Positions 1-5,966 are shown, counted from the stretch's first letter. The stretch is DNA of 6,868 nt from an uncultured Oscillospiraceae bacterium (GCA_958436045.1 CAUBIP010000083.1:1-6868), one strand, 5' to 3'. Notes: generated from the letters alone by a model not told the origin. Made by a program: numbers and translations.

Positions 1-644
1 TGCTGCGGTCGTTTCTGAAAATTCTGCTGCTGGTCGTCCTGGTGCTGATTCTGTGCAGCATGCTGGGCGTCAATGTGACGAGCCTGGTGGCGCTGCTGAG
101 CGTCGTCACGCTGGCCATTTCGCTCTCGGTGCAGAACCTTTTGACGAATGTCATCAGCGGCATCATCCTGCTGGGGTCGAAGCCCTTTAAAGTCGGCGAT
201 TTTGTCGAGGTTGGCACCAACAGCGGGACGGTCCAGGAGTTGGGGATGCTCTATACGAAGATCGTCACCGCCGACTACCGCGTTGTCTCCATCCCCAACA
301 GCAATATCACGGCCAACGAGATCGTCAACCAGACGGCCGGCGGCAAGCGGCGGATCGACATCTCCATCAGTGCGTCCTATGACGCAGCTCCGGAGCAGGT
401 CCGGGCGGCGTTGCTGGAGGTCGCGGGGCAGGAGCCCCGGGCGCTGTTTACGCCGGAGCCCGCCGTTCGGGTCATCCAGTACGGCGACAATGCCATTGAA
501 TACAGCCTGCAGGTCTGGGCCAGCGCAGAGGATTATTGGCCCGCCCGCTTTGCAATGACGGAGGCGATCTACGCCGCCTTCCGGGAGGCCGGGATCGAGA
601 TGACCTATCCGCATCTCAATGTCCACCTGCAGGATGCCAAATAG
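1..644 (+). CDS. Mechanosensitive ion channel, MscS family (5' end outside window)
   Basis: The reading frame is already open at base 3, so the start codon lies upstream; 213 residues are visible, ending at TAG 642-644. MscS channels open under membrane tension and release solutes during osmotic down-shock. The visible part follows the family layout. A hydrophobic helix (LRSFLKILLLVVLVLILC) corresponds to TM2. The pore-lining TM3 is Gly/Ala/Ser-rich and holds LAISLSVQNLLTNVISGI, then the hallmark KPFKVGDFVEVG that opens the beta domain. The beta-domain string VSIPNSNITANEIVN follows, and the C-terminal alpha/beta domain ends in the family-typical G-IEMTYPHLNVHLQ. Nothing in the visible part looks broken. 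It probably shares a transcript with the small gene 62 bp downstream, because no convincing terminator lies between them. Family assignment is secure; paralogue type (MscS or YnaI/YbdG-like) cannot be judged from a partial sequence. Confidence 0.95.
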   Translation, partial: LRSFLKILLLVVLVLILCSMLGVNVTSLVALLSVVTLAISLSVQNLLTNVISGIILLGSKPFKVGDFVEVGTNSGTVQELGMLYTKIVTADYRVVSIPNSNITANEIVNQTAGGKRRIDISISASYDAAPEQVRAALLEVAGQEPRALFTPEPAVRVIQYGDNAIEYSLQVWASAEDYWPARFAMTEAIYAAFREAGIEMTYPHLNVHLQDAK

Positions 645-706
645 AAAACCCGCGCACCGGTGATTTTTTACCGGCGGCGAGCAGACCAATCGAGGAGGAA
701 GAAATT

Positions 707-1045
707 ATGACAAAAACATTGATTCAGTCCGGCCCCTGCCGGTTTGAGACTCGCGTCACAGCGGAGCGCGTCGCCAAGCGAAAGGTGAAGGTCACGGTCG
801 AGACCCAGTGCCCCAATATGCAGAAGATGTTCGCCGGTTGGGTCGCCGAAAACGGCGACGAGCTGGACCCTTATAAATTTTGCATGAGCCGTCCCGGGCA
901 GGACGCACTGCATACCTACGCCGCCGCCCATCTGCCCCCCCACGCCGCCTGTCCCGTCCTGGCGGGCCTGCTGCGCACCGTCGAAGCCGAAGCCGGCTTA
1001 TGCGTTAAGGCAGATATGTCCGTAAAATTCCTGGACGAGGATTGA
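707..1045 (+). CDS. Small cysteine-containing protein, DUF6951-like, function unknown
   Basis: A 112-aa soluble protein with no signal peptide or membrane segment. The ATG at 707 is chosen because GAGGAGG (692-698) sits 8 nt upstream; the frame is open further upstream, but that extension overlaps the channel gene and has no such site. The protein has five cysteines (C11, C35, C59, C82, C99). Conserved-looking blocks are KRKVKVTVETQCPNMQKM (25-41), HAACPVLAGLLRTVEAEAGL (79-98) and the closing VKADMSVKF (100-108). From memory this pattern fits the DUF6951 family of short Clostridia proteins, whose function is unknown; a profile search would settle it. The spaced Cys and His residues would suit metal binding or redox chemistry, but that is inference. 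It lies 62 bp after the MscS gene on the same strand and is followed by a strong terminator, so it is probably the last gene of that unit. Confidence 0.85.
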   Translation: MTKTLIQSGPCRFETRVTAERVAKRKVKVTVETQCPNMQKMFAGWVAENGDELDPYKFCMSRPGQDALHTYAAAHLPPHAACPVLAGLLRTVEAEAGLCVKADMSVKFLDED

Positions 1046-1093
1046 GTGTTTGGAATTTGCACTACATATGATAAAAGTATAATTAGGCGCTCC

Positions 1094-1123
1094 AAAGCCC
1101 GCAGGTGAACCTGCGGGCTTTTT
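1094..1123 (+). terminator. Rho-independent terminator after the MscS / small-protein unit
   Basis: A perfect 12-bp stem, AAAGCCCGCAGG (1094-1105) against CCTGCGGGCTTT (1110-1121), closes a TGAA loop and runs into five Ts (1119-1123). It lies 48 bp past the stop of the small gene. This is a textbook intrinsic terminator for + strand transcription. Confidence 0.93.
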
Positions 1124-1150
1124 GCTGCGTGTGACGCTTAAAAAATAAAT

Positions 1151-1321
1151 TTGCAAGCTTCTACTAGCCAATGTCTACCAGGCAAACGATCTAGCACCCT
1201 CCGGGGGGCCGATTCTTTCTTCTGCAGCGCAGCGCGCCTTGACACCCAGTGAGCAGACGGCAAACAGGGGCATGCTGCACGTAGGTACGGGCACCGAAAA
1301 GGGTACGCAGCAAGCTTGCAA
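1151..1321. repeat. 171-bp non-coding stretch bounded by 10-bp inverted repeats
   Basis: TTGCAAGCTT at 1151-1160 and its reverse complement AAGCTTGCAA at 1312-1321 bound a stretch with no credible gene in any frame: no good ribosome binding site, and short ORFs of low-complexity, unlikely composition. No target-site duplication is visible (left flank AAAAATAAAT, right flank CAAAACCCCT). The right boundary directly abuts the terminator of the transporter gene. The stretch could be a MITE-like or dispersed intergenic repeat, a decayed remnant, or plain spacer. AAGCTT is itself palindromic, which makes a chance match easier. I do not recognise the sequence. Confidence 0.35.
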
Positions 1322-1322
1322 C

Positions 1323-1356
1323 AAAACCCCTCCAGTCCATGTGGACTGGAGGGGTT
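1323..1356 (-). terminator. Rho-independent terminator of the NhaC-family transporter gene
   Basis: Read on the minus strand, a perfect 15-bp palindrome (arms 1342-1356 and 1325-1339, about 2-4 nt loop) is followed by TTTT (1326-1323). It starts 19 nt beyond the TGA stop of the transporter gene. The T-run is short but the stem is very GC-rich and uninterrupted. Because the hairpin is symmetrical it could also pause + strand transcription, but there is no T-run on that side. Confidence 0.85.
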
Positions 1357-1374
1357 CGCATGTTACAGGCGCAA

Positions 1375-3105
1375 TCAGCAAGCCGCCTTTTTGCGGTGGA
1401 TGCTGCGGATGACAAACAGGGTGCCGACGGTCAGTACCGCGCCGACGGGCAGTATGATCCATGCGTTGGGGACAAAGCCCGACAGCAGGAAGCAGACAAA
1501 GGAGATGACCGCGACGGTGATGGCGTAGGGCAGCTGCGTCGCCACGTGGTCGACGTGGTTGCACTGGGCACCGGCGGAGGACATGATCGTCGTGTCCGAG
1601 ATGGGGGAGCAGTGGTCGCCGCAGACCGCACCTGCCAGACAAGCCGAAACGCCGACAAACAGCAACGGGCTCGTCTCCGGGAAGATATTCGTGACGATGG
1701 GAATCAAGATGCCGAAGGTGCCCCAGCTCGTGCCGGTGGCAAAGGCCAGGAAGCAGGCGACAATAAAGATGATCGCAGGCAGGAAGCTGAAGAGCCCAGC
1801 CGCCGCTGATTCCATCAGACCGGCAACATAGAACTTCGCGCCCAAGAGCGTCGTCATGCTCTTCAGGCTGGTGGCCATGGTCAGAATCAGGATGGCGGGC
1901 ACCATGGCGATAAAGCCCTGGGGCACGCACTGCATGCATTCCTTAAACGTCAGAACGCGGCGGGCGATCATGTAAATCACAATGATGATCAGGGAGATGA
2001 TGCCGCCCCACGGCAGGCCGACGAAGGCGTCAGTATTGGCAAAGGCTGCGATGAAATCGCCGCTGCACGCGCCGCCGAAGAAGCCGCCGGCATAGATAAG
2101 ACCAATGACGCACGCGATGATGAGGACGATGACGGGGAAGATCAGATCCAGCACCCGGCCCCGCTCCGTGGCGGGAACCTCCTCACAGGAGGTGACGCCT
2201 TCCGTATTGCCGATGAGGTCGCCATGCTCTGCCTTGATCTCGAAGCCGGACATCTTGCCGTAGTCAAAGCCCATGAGGCTGATGGCTACGACGAAAATCA
2301 ACGTCAACAGGGAGTAAAAGTTGAAGGGGATGGCCTTGACAAACAGCTGCAGGCCGGTATACTGGGTGCTGTCCACGCAGCCAGAGACGGCGGCGGCCCA
2401 GGAGGAGATCGGCGCGATCATGCAGACCGGCGCCGCCGTGGCGTCGATCAGATACGCCAGCTTGACCCGGGAGACCTTCTTGGAATCCGTCAGCGGACGC
2501 ATGACGGAGCCGACGGTCAGGCAGTTGAAATAGTCGTCGATGAAAATCAAAACGCCCAGCAGGAACGTCGCGATGCAGGCGCCGGCCTTGGACTTGATGT
2601 GCGTCGCTGCCCAGCGGCCAAAGGCCTGGGAGCCGCCCGCCTTATTGACCAGGGAGACGATGATGCCCAAGATCACCAGGAAGATGAAAATGCCCGCGCC
2701 ATCGGCGACGGCGCCGATCAGGCCGTCATTGACAACGGCGTCCACCGTGCCGGAGAAGTTGTAGTTGCTGTACATCAGGCCGCCCAGAACGATGCCGATG
2801 AACAGGGAGGAGTAGACCTCCTTCGTGATGAGCGCCAGGGCGATGGCGACGATCGGCGGGACCAAGGCCCAGAACGTGCCGTATACGCTGCTGCCGGACG
2901 GGACTTCTCCCGTGCCTTCACAGGTCGCGCAGACAAACTCGGCCTCTTCACCCGTGCTGTAATCTGCGACGGTGACGGTCCCAGCGCCTTCGCATTCGTC
3001 GCAGATCTGCATCCGGACGGTATCGCGATTCGAGACGCCGCCGATGACGATTACGCACACGATGGCCAGCAGCAGGATCAGAACGATCCAATTCTTTTTC
3101 TTCAT
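1375..3105 (-). CDS. lysW: NhaC-superfamily transporter, probable lysine transporter LysW type, with N-terminal Cys motifs
   Basis: A 576-aa polytopic membrane protein. ATG at 3105 is chosen over the longer frame because AGGAG lies 8 nt upstream and the extension would run into the leader terminator. Residues 7-24 form a helix after MKKKNW. Residues 35-66 hold two CxxCxGxG motifs (C35, C38, C59, C62), like half of a DnaJ zinc-binding region. From residue 79 onward it is a classic NhaC-type permease: the signature IDDYFNCLTVGSVMRPLTD starts at 189, and GDHCSPISDTTIMSS at 496-510 is followed by HVATQLPYA. General annotation would say Na+/H+ antiporter. However, the leader carries a lysine riboswitch, and comparative work on that riboswitch predicted NhaC-like lysine transporters named LysW. 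Substrate is therefore inferred as lysine, possibly with Na+ or H+ coupling. Expression should fall when lysine is plentiful. The Cys-rich insert is atypical for the family. Confidence 0.88.
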   Translation of the reverse strand: MKKKNWIVLILLLAIVCVIVIGGVSNRDTVRMQICDECEGAGTVTVADYSTGEEAEFVCATCEGTGEVPSGSSVYGTFWALVPPIVAIALALITKEVYSSLFIGIVLGGLMYSNYNFSGTVDAVVNDGLIGAVADGAGIFIFLVILGIIVSLVNKAGGSQAFGRWAATHIKSKAGACIATFLLGVLIFIDDYFNCLTVGSVMRPLTDSKKVSRVKLAYLIDATAAPVCMIAPISSWAAAVSGCVDSTQYTGLQLFVKAIPFNFYSLLTLIFVVAISLMGFDYGKMSGFEIKAEHGDLIGNTEGVTSCEEVPATERGRVLDLIFPVIVLIIACVIGLIYAGGFFGGACSGDFIAAFANTDAFVGLPWGGIISLIIIVIYMIARRVLTFKECMQCVPQGFIAMVPAILILTMATSLKSMTTLLGAKFYVAGLMESAAAGLFSFLPAIIFIVACFLAFATGTSWGTFGILIPIVTNIFPETSPLLFVGVSACLAGAVCGDHCSPISDTTIMSSAGAQCNHVDHVATQLPYAITVAVISFVCFLLSGFVPNAWIILPVGAVLTVGTLFVIRSIHRKKAAC

Positions 3106-3123
3106 TCTCTCCACTCCTAATAA

Positions 3124-3158
3124 CAAAAAATTGAGCCATGACAGATGCATGACTCAAT
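3124..3158 (-). terminator. Riboswitch-controlled intrinsic terminator in the transporter leader
   Basis: On the minus strand ATTGAGTCATG (3158-3148) pairs with CATGGCTCAAT (3140-3130): 11 bp with one wobble and a 7-nt loop. TTTTTT (3130-3125) follows at once. It ends about 20 nt before the start codon, between the aptamer and the ribosome binding site, as expected of a lysine-dependent off switch. A smaller hairpin, GCCCG-GGTT-CGGGC (3188-3175) followed by TTTT, sits between aptamer and main terminator and may add termination. Confidence 0.88.
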
Positions 3159-3211
3159 ACGAACCAAAGGAAAAGCCCGAACCCGGGCGACGCGATACGC
3201 GATCCGCAATG

Positions 3212-3386
3212 GCCATGACAGCGCTCCACACAAAAACCTGTGCGACAGTCCGGCAGATCTTATCTGCCGGCCCGGCGACCGCGCACCCAGGCAGGAACGC
3301 GACACCTCGGCGGCCGACCCTTTCTGCCCGCTGGCTGCCTGGCCAATTTTGGGGCATACTCATGTAAACCGCGCCTCTATCATAAC
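3212..3386 (-). promoter_or_regulatory. Lysine riboswitch (L box) aptamer
   Basis: This 175-nt element in the minus-strand leader has the landmarks of the lysine class. P1 pairs GTTATGATAG (3386-3377) with CTGTCATGGC (3221-3212), 10 bp including wobbles. Conserved core strings are GATAGAGGCGCG after P1, GAGTATGCCC (loop-E region), AAAGGG, GCCGCCGAGG, and GGACTGTC and GGAGCGCTGTC on the 3' side. The L2 loop CAGGCA (3341-3336) is perfectly complementary to TGCCTG in L3 (3293-3288), which is the family's kissing-loop contact. P4 is a 9-bp hairpin, CCGGCAGAT / ATCTGCCGG. Lysine binding is known to stabilise P1 and favour the downstream terminator. Identified by eye; an Rfam RF00168 scan would confirm it. 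Confidence 0.95.
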
Positions 3387-3397
3387 TTTTCAAGATT

Positions 3398-3425
3398 ATT
3401 ATAGGGGCTTTCCGCCTTTTGTCAA
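3398..3425 (-). promoter_or_regulatory. Sigma-A promoter of the lysine-riboswitch / transporter transcript
   Basis: On the minus strand a perfect TTGACA (3425-3420) and perfect TATAAT (3403-3398) are separated by 16 bp. Transcription should begin near 3391, just upstream of riboswitch P1, giving a leader of about 285 nt. Both hexamers are consensus, so control probably rests on the riboswitch rather than on initiation. Confidence 0.88.
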
Positions 3426-3447
3426 CAGGTTTTTTGCTTTTTATAAA
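3419..3447 (+). promoter_or_regulatory. Divergent sigma-A-like promoter for the DUF3343 / aminotransferase pair
   Basis: TTGTCA (3419-3424), 17 bp, TATAAA (3442-3447), in an AT-rich stretch about 75 bp before the DUF3343 gene. Its -35 overlaps the -35 of the opposite promoter: the heptamer TTGTCAA serves one strand and its complement TTGACAA the other. This is the best candidate for the + strand operon; none better is seen in 3426-3516. Confidence 0.6.
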
Positions 3448-3522
3448 AATATTTTAGAAAAATTCGGAAAATTCTGCGCAGTTTCTCCCGCCGGTGCATA
3501 GATTACTGCAGGAGGGATGCAG

Positions 3523-3780
3523 ATGAATGACTATTATTTTACCTTCCGCTCCATCACGACCGCGCAGATCGGCTCGGCCGCGCTGCACGATGCGGGCCTG
3601 CCCCATGTCCTCCTGCGGACGCCGAAGGCCATGGCGTGGCAGGGCTGCGGCTATAGTCTGCGTGTCACCGCTGCCCGGGCGGCGGGGACGGCCCAGTGCC
3701 TGCGGGAGGCTGGCGCCGCGTACCAGCGGATCTATCAGCAGGCCGCCCCTGGGGACGCGCCGGTGGAGGTGGTCCTGTGA
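3523..3780 (+). CDS. DUF3343 domain protein (putative Se/S carrier-like)
   Basis: An 85-aa soluble protein. ATG 3523 is preferred over ATG 3517, because AGGAGG (3510-3515) is 7 nt from 3523 but almost touches 3517. The DUF3343 pattern is clear: a first strand YYFTFRSITTAQIGSAAL (4-21), a short loop LPHVLLRTPKAM, the hallmark GCGYSLRV (41-48) with its cysteine C42, and a closing strand AAYQRIYQ. DUF3343 proteins are described as putative selenium/sulfur carriers and occur beside cysteine-desulfurase-like enzymes, YedF and SelD in Clostridia. Here the stop TGA overlaps the GTG start of such an enzyme by 4 nt, so the two are translationally coupled. A role in receiving persulfide or selenide from the partner enzyme is inference from this pairing. 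Confidence 0.88.
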   Translation: MNDYYFTFRSITTAQIGSAALHDAGLPHVLLRTPKAMAWQGCGYSLRVTAARAAGTAQCLREAGAAYQRIYQQAAPGDAPVEVVL

Positions 3781-4487
3781 TCTATTTTGACGCCGCCGCG
3801 ACGACGCTGGAAAAGCCGCCGCAGGTGGAACGGGCCGTCCGCCAGGCGATGCACCGCTGCGCCAGCCCCAGCCGCGGCGGCTACGCAGCGGCCATCGCGG
3901 CGGACGAGACGCTCTTCTCCTGCCGCCAGGCCGCTGCCGCGCTCTTTGACGCGGAAGCAGAGCAGGTCGTCTTCACCATGAACGCGACCCACGGACTGAA
4001 CATCGCCATTTCCTCGCTGCTGGGTCCCGGACGCCGGGCCGTCATCTCCGGCTTTGAGCACAACGCCGTCACCCGGCCTCTGGCCGCCCTGGGGGCCGAG
4101 GTCACGCCGGTGGGCGGGGCGCTCTTCCAGCCATCAGACTTTTTGACCCGTCTGGAGGCGGCGCTGCGCCAGCCCTGCGACGCGGTGATCTGCACGCACG
4201 TCTCCAATGTCTTCGGCTACCGGCTGCCAGTCGAAGAGGTCGCGGCCCTGTGCCGGGCGCGGCAGGTGCCCCTGGTCATCGACGCGGCCCAATCGGCAGG
4301 CTGCCTGCCGATTTCCCTGCAAAAGACCGGGGCTGCGTTTATCGCCATGCCCGGGCATAAGCGCCTGTGTCGCAGTCGGCGAGCATGGGGGCGGGTGCTT
4401 AAAAGTAATTGCATTTTATGCCAGAAACTCCAATTCCAACGTAAACGGTGCATCCCGGCTGGGTCGGGCGTAGCGGACCTGGGCTAA
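3777..4487 (+). CDS. Cysteine desulfurase-like class V aminotransferase, interrupted by a mobile element
   Basis: Fold-type I PLP enzyme of the cysteine desulfurase / selenocysteine lyase group, normally about 380 aa. The GTG start at 3777 overlaps the previous stop (GTGA), and GGTGGAGGTGG lies just upstream. Recognisable parts are YFDAAATT (3-10), the PLP-phosphate loop NATHGLN (69-75), FEHNAVTRP (93-101), VSNVFG (142-147), VIDAAQSAG with the cofactor Asp (D169), and MPGHK, whose K195 should form the Schiff base. In the family GHK is followed by a GLYGPQGTG-like glycine loop. Here it is followed by unrelated residues for 41 codons to a TAG at 4485-4487, which overlaps the recombinase gene on the other strand. 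So the C-terminal half, including the active-site Cys loop and the small domain, is missing, and the product cannot be a functional desulfurase unless the element excises. Native sequence ends close to 4361. Confidence 0.85.
   Translation: MIYFDAAATTLEKPPQVERAVRQAMHRCASPSRGGYAAAIAADETLFSCRQAAAALFDAEAEQVVFTMNATHGLNIAISSLLGPGRRAVISGFEHNAVTRPLAALGAEVTPVGGALFQPSDFLTRLEAALRQPCDAVICTHVSNVFGYRLPVEEVAALCRARQVPLVIDAAQSAGCLPISLQKTGAAFIAMPGHKRLCRSRRAWGRVLKSNCILCQKLQFQRKRCIPAGSGVADLG
4340..4415. other. Left junction of the inserted element (attL-like region)
   Basis: Coding similarity to the aminotransferase stops right after the GHK codons (4353-4361), and 54 bp later the stop codon of the recombinase gene begins (4416). 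A large serine recombinase ending next to such a break is the usual arrangement for its own attachment site. The exact core dinucleotide cannot be placed without the uninterrupted gene or the right junction. Bases after AAG (CGCCTGTG) still resemble a GGN-CTN-TAY continuation at several positions, so the crossover may lie anywhere in about 4350-4372. Confidence 0.6.
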
Positions 4488-5891
4488 GATCGCAGTAAAA
4501 AACTGCCGCAGCGCTCCAGCGTTCGACGTCGGGTCTTGCAGGACTGTCCGTAGCTGCGCCCGGGGTAGGGGAACGGTGGGCGTCGGTTCCAGCTCCGCCA
4601 GCGTCTGACCGATTGTCTCCAGCGCCGCTGTGACGGCCTCTCGCCGCTGGGCAAACTCCGCAGGCGTATAGATGTGCTGTTCAAAGCGGGTGAAGACCTC
4701 TGCCTGCTGGGCCCGCAGCGCCTGCTGCCGGGCGGCAAGCTGCCGGGCCAACTGCCGCTGCCCTGCTTCCGGCGGCGGGGCGGGGAAGAGGAGCGCGGGG
4801 CATTGGGCCTCGATGGCGGCAGCCAGCGCCCCCAGCAGCGCCGAAGCCTTGACCCCGGCGCAGCGGCAGGCATTGGGGCTCCGGTGGGAGAACCAGCGGT
4901 CGACGTGCGCGGCGCGCCGGGCCGTCTTATATTGCAGCGCCGCGCCGCAGACCGCGCACCGCAGCAGTCCGGCCAGGGGATCGCGCAGCGTCTGCCCGCC
5001 GGGGACAGGGGCCGCGCGATGCCGCGCCGCGGCCTGCTGCCAGAGGTCCTCCGAGATGAGCGCCGGATGCTTCCCCGGCGCGGTCAGAATTTCCTCCGGC
5101 GGCGCTTTGCGCGCCCGGGGGCGAAATTGGCAGGTCGCCTCGTCAAATTCCTTGCGCTGGCGGTAGGTCCCATAGTGGACGCGGCCGAGATAGACATCGT
5201 TGTGGAGAATTTTTGCCACGCTGGTGGGGGGCCATTGGGCGCAGCCCGTGGCCGTCCGGCAGCCCAGGGCCGTCAAGCGCCGGGCAATCTCCGGGCAGCT
5301 GCAACCGGCGGCGTACCACTGGAAGATCAGCCGGACGACCGGCGCATCCCCATTGGGGACCAGTGTCCGGTCCCGGCGGCCCCGGCGGAGAATGTCGTAA
5401 CCAAATGGGGCACAGGGCGGCAGATAATTCCCCGCCCCGACGGACTGCCGCACCCCCGCCTGCATCCGCCGTTTGATGGTCTTATACTCGCGCCGGCTCA
5501 TAAACAGACCAAATTCGAAGTACTCTTCATCAAATTCATTGTTTGGATCGTAGGTTTTCGCCGGGGTGACAATGCGGGTACCGCTGCATTGAAACGCCTC
5601 AGCGACGACCCCTTGGTCCTTCGTATCGCCCCGGGCCAGTCGCTCCAGCTCTGCGACCAGAACCCCCTGATACTGCCCTCGCTGCACCGCCTGCAGTAGC
5701 CGCTGCATCTCAGGACGGGCCGCGATGGAATCCCCGGAGACGACCTCCCGGTAGACGGTCCCAATCTCGAGACCCTGCTGCTGCGCAAGCTGCAGCAGAC
5801 GCTGCTCGTGGCGCGCCAGCGTTTCCTCGACCGACTCCCCGACGGCGTCCTTCCTCGATTTTCGCAGATACATTGCGTAGGCTTTTTCCAT
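4416..5891 (-). CDS. Large serine recombinase (site-specific integrase)
   Basis: A 491-aa complete serine recombinase that would integrate or excise the element by cutting both DNA strands through a serine linkage. ATG 5891 is chosen because GAGGAGG lies 6 nt upstream; a start 10 codons earlier lacks a site. Residues 5-150 form the resolvase-type catalytic domain: YLRKSRKD (8-15) with R10 and nucleophile S12, VVSGDSIAARPEMQRLL (50-66), and ELERLARGDTKDQG (81-94) with further active-site arginines. Residues 160-290 are the recombinase DNA-binding domain (PPCAPFGYDI, the ARRLTALG helix, SVAKILHNDVYLGRVHYG). A zinc ribbon follows (C312, C315, C342, C344), then a helical, probably coiled-coil stretch (376-435) used in the family for synapsis control, and an intact C-terminus. 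The gene points at the break in the aminotransferase gene, its likely attachment site. All key residues are present, so the enzyme is probably active. Confidence 0.96.
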   Translation of the reverse strand: MEKAYAMYLRKSRKDAVGESVEETLARHEQRLLQLAQQQGLEIGTVYREVVSGDSIAARPEMQRLLQAVQRGQYQGVLVAELERLARGDTKDQGVVAEAFQCSGTRIVTPAKTYDPNNEFDEEYFEFGLFMSRREYKTIKRRMQAGVRQSVGAGNYLPPCAPFGYDILRRGRRDRTLVPNGDAPVVRLIFQWYAAGCSCPEIARRLTALGCRTATGCAQWPPTSVAKILHNDVYLGRVHYGTYRQRKEFDEATCQFRPRARKAPPEEILTAPGKHPALISEDLWQQAAARHRAAPVPGGQTLRDPLAGLLRCAVCGAALQYKTARRAAHVDRWFSHRSPNACRCAGVKASALLGALAAAIEAQCPALLFPAPPPEAGQRQLARQLAARQQALRAQQAEVFTRFEQHIYTPAEFAQRREAVTAALETIGQTLAELEPTPTVPLPRAQLRTVLQDPTSNAGALRQFFTAILAQVRYARPSRDAPFTLELEFLA

Positions 5892-5920
5892 AAAACGCCT
5901 CCTCAAAAAACGCCTTCCCA

Positions 5921-5939
5921 TGGGGCCCGTGCGGCCCCA
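5921..5939 (-). other. Hairpin in the recombinase mRNA leader
   Basis: A 7-bp perfect stem TGGGGCC / GGCCCCA with a 5-nt loop lies 30-48 nt upstream of the recombinase start. Between it and the gene, AAAACGCCT recurs as AAAACGCCTT (5893-5901 and 5907-5916 on the + strand), and the ribosome binding site lies between the two copies. No T-run follows, so it is not a terminator. An effect on translation is possible but unproven. Confidence 0.4.
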
Positions 5940-5966
5940 CTTCCAGGGTATGCGAAAAGCAGGCGC

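Noticed and set aside
655..674. Possible terminator CACCGGTG followed by ATTTTTT between the MscS and small genes
   Set aside because: The palindrome has no room for a loop. The alternative CCGGT/ACCGG pairing puts the T-run inside the loop, so it is not a credible intrinsic terminator.
1056..1083. Promoter-like TTTGCA-16-TATAAT
   Set aside because: Its transcript would begin at about 1090 and run straight into the terminator at 1094. There is no gene to serve, so it is probably chance in an AT-rich spacer.
2224..3120. 298-codon + strand open frame opposite the transporter
   Set aside because: It is a shadow of the NhaC gene: composition is Asp/Gly/Gln-heavy low-complexity, there is no ribosome site, and the minus-strand frame has clear family motifs throughout.
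3106..3400. Na+-sensing or other ion riboswitch, suggested by the NhaC gene
   Set aside because: The core strings, P1, and L2-L3 kissing pair match the lysine class in detail; no sodium-riboswitch landmarks were recognised.
4400..4420. Terminator after the recombinase gene
   Set aside because: On the minus strand only a tiny GCAT-AAA-ATGC hairpin that overlaps the stop region is present, and its T-run is displaced. Too weak to call.
4674..5699. 341-codon + strand open frame opposite the recombinase
   Set aside because: It is antisense to a complete serine recombinase with all catalytic motifs. The high GC content explains the long shadow frame, and no domain is recognisable.
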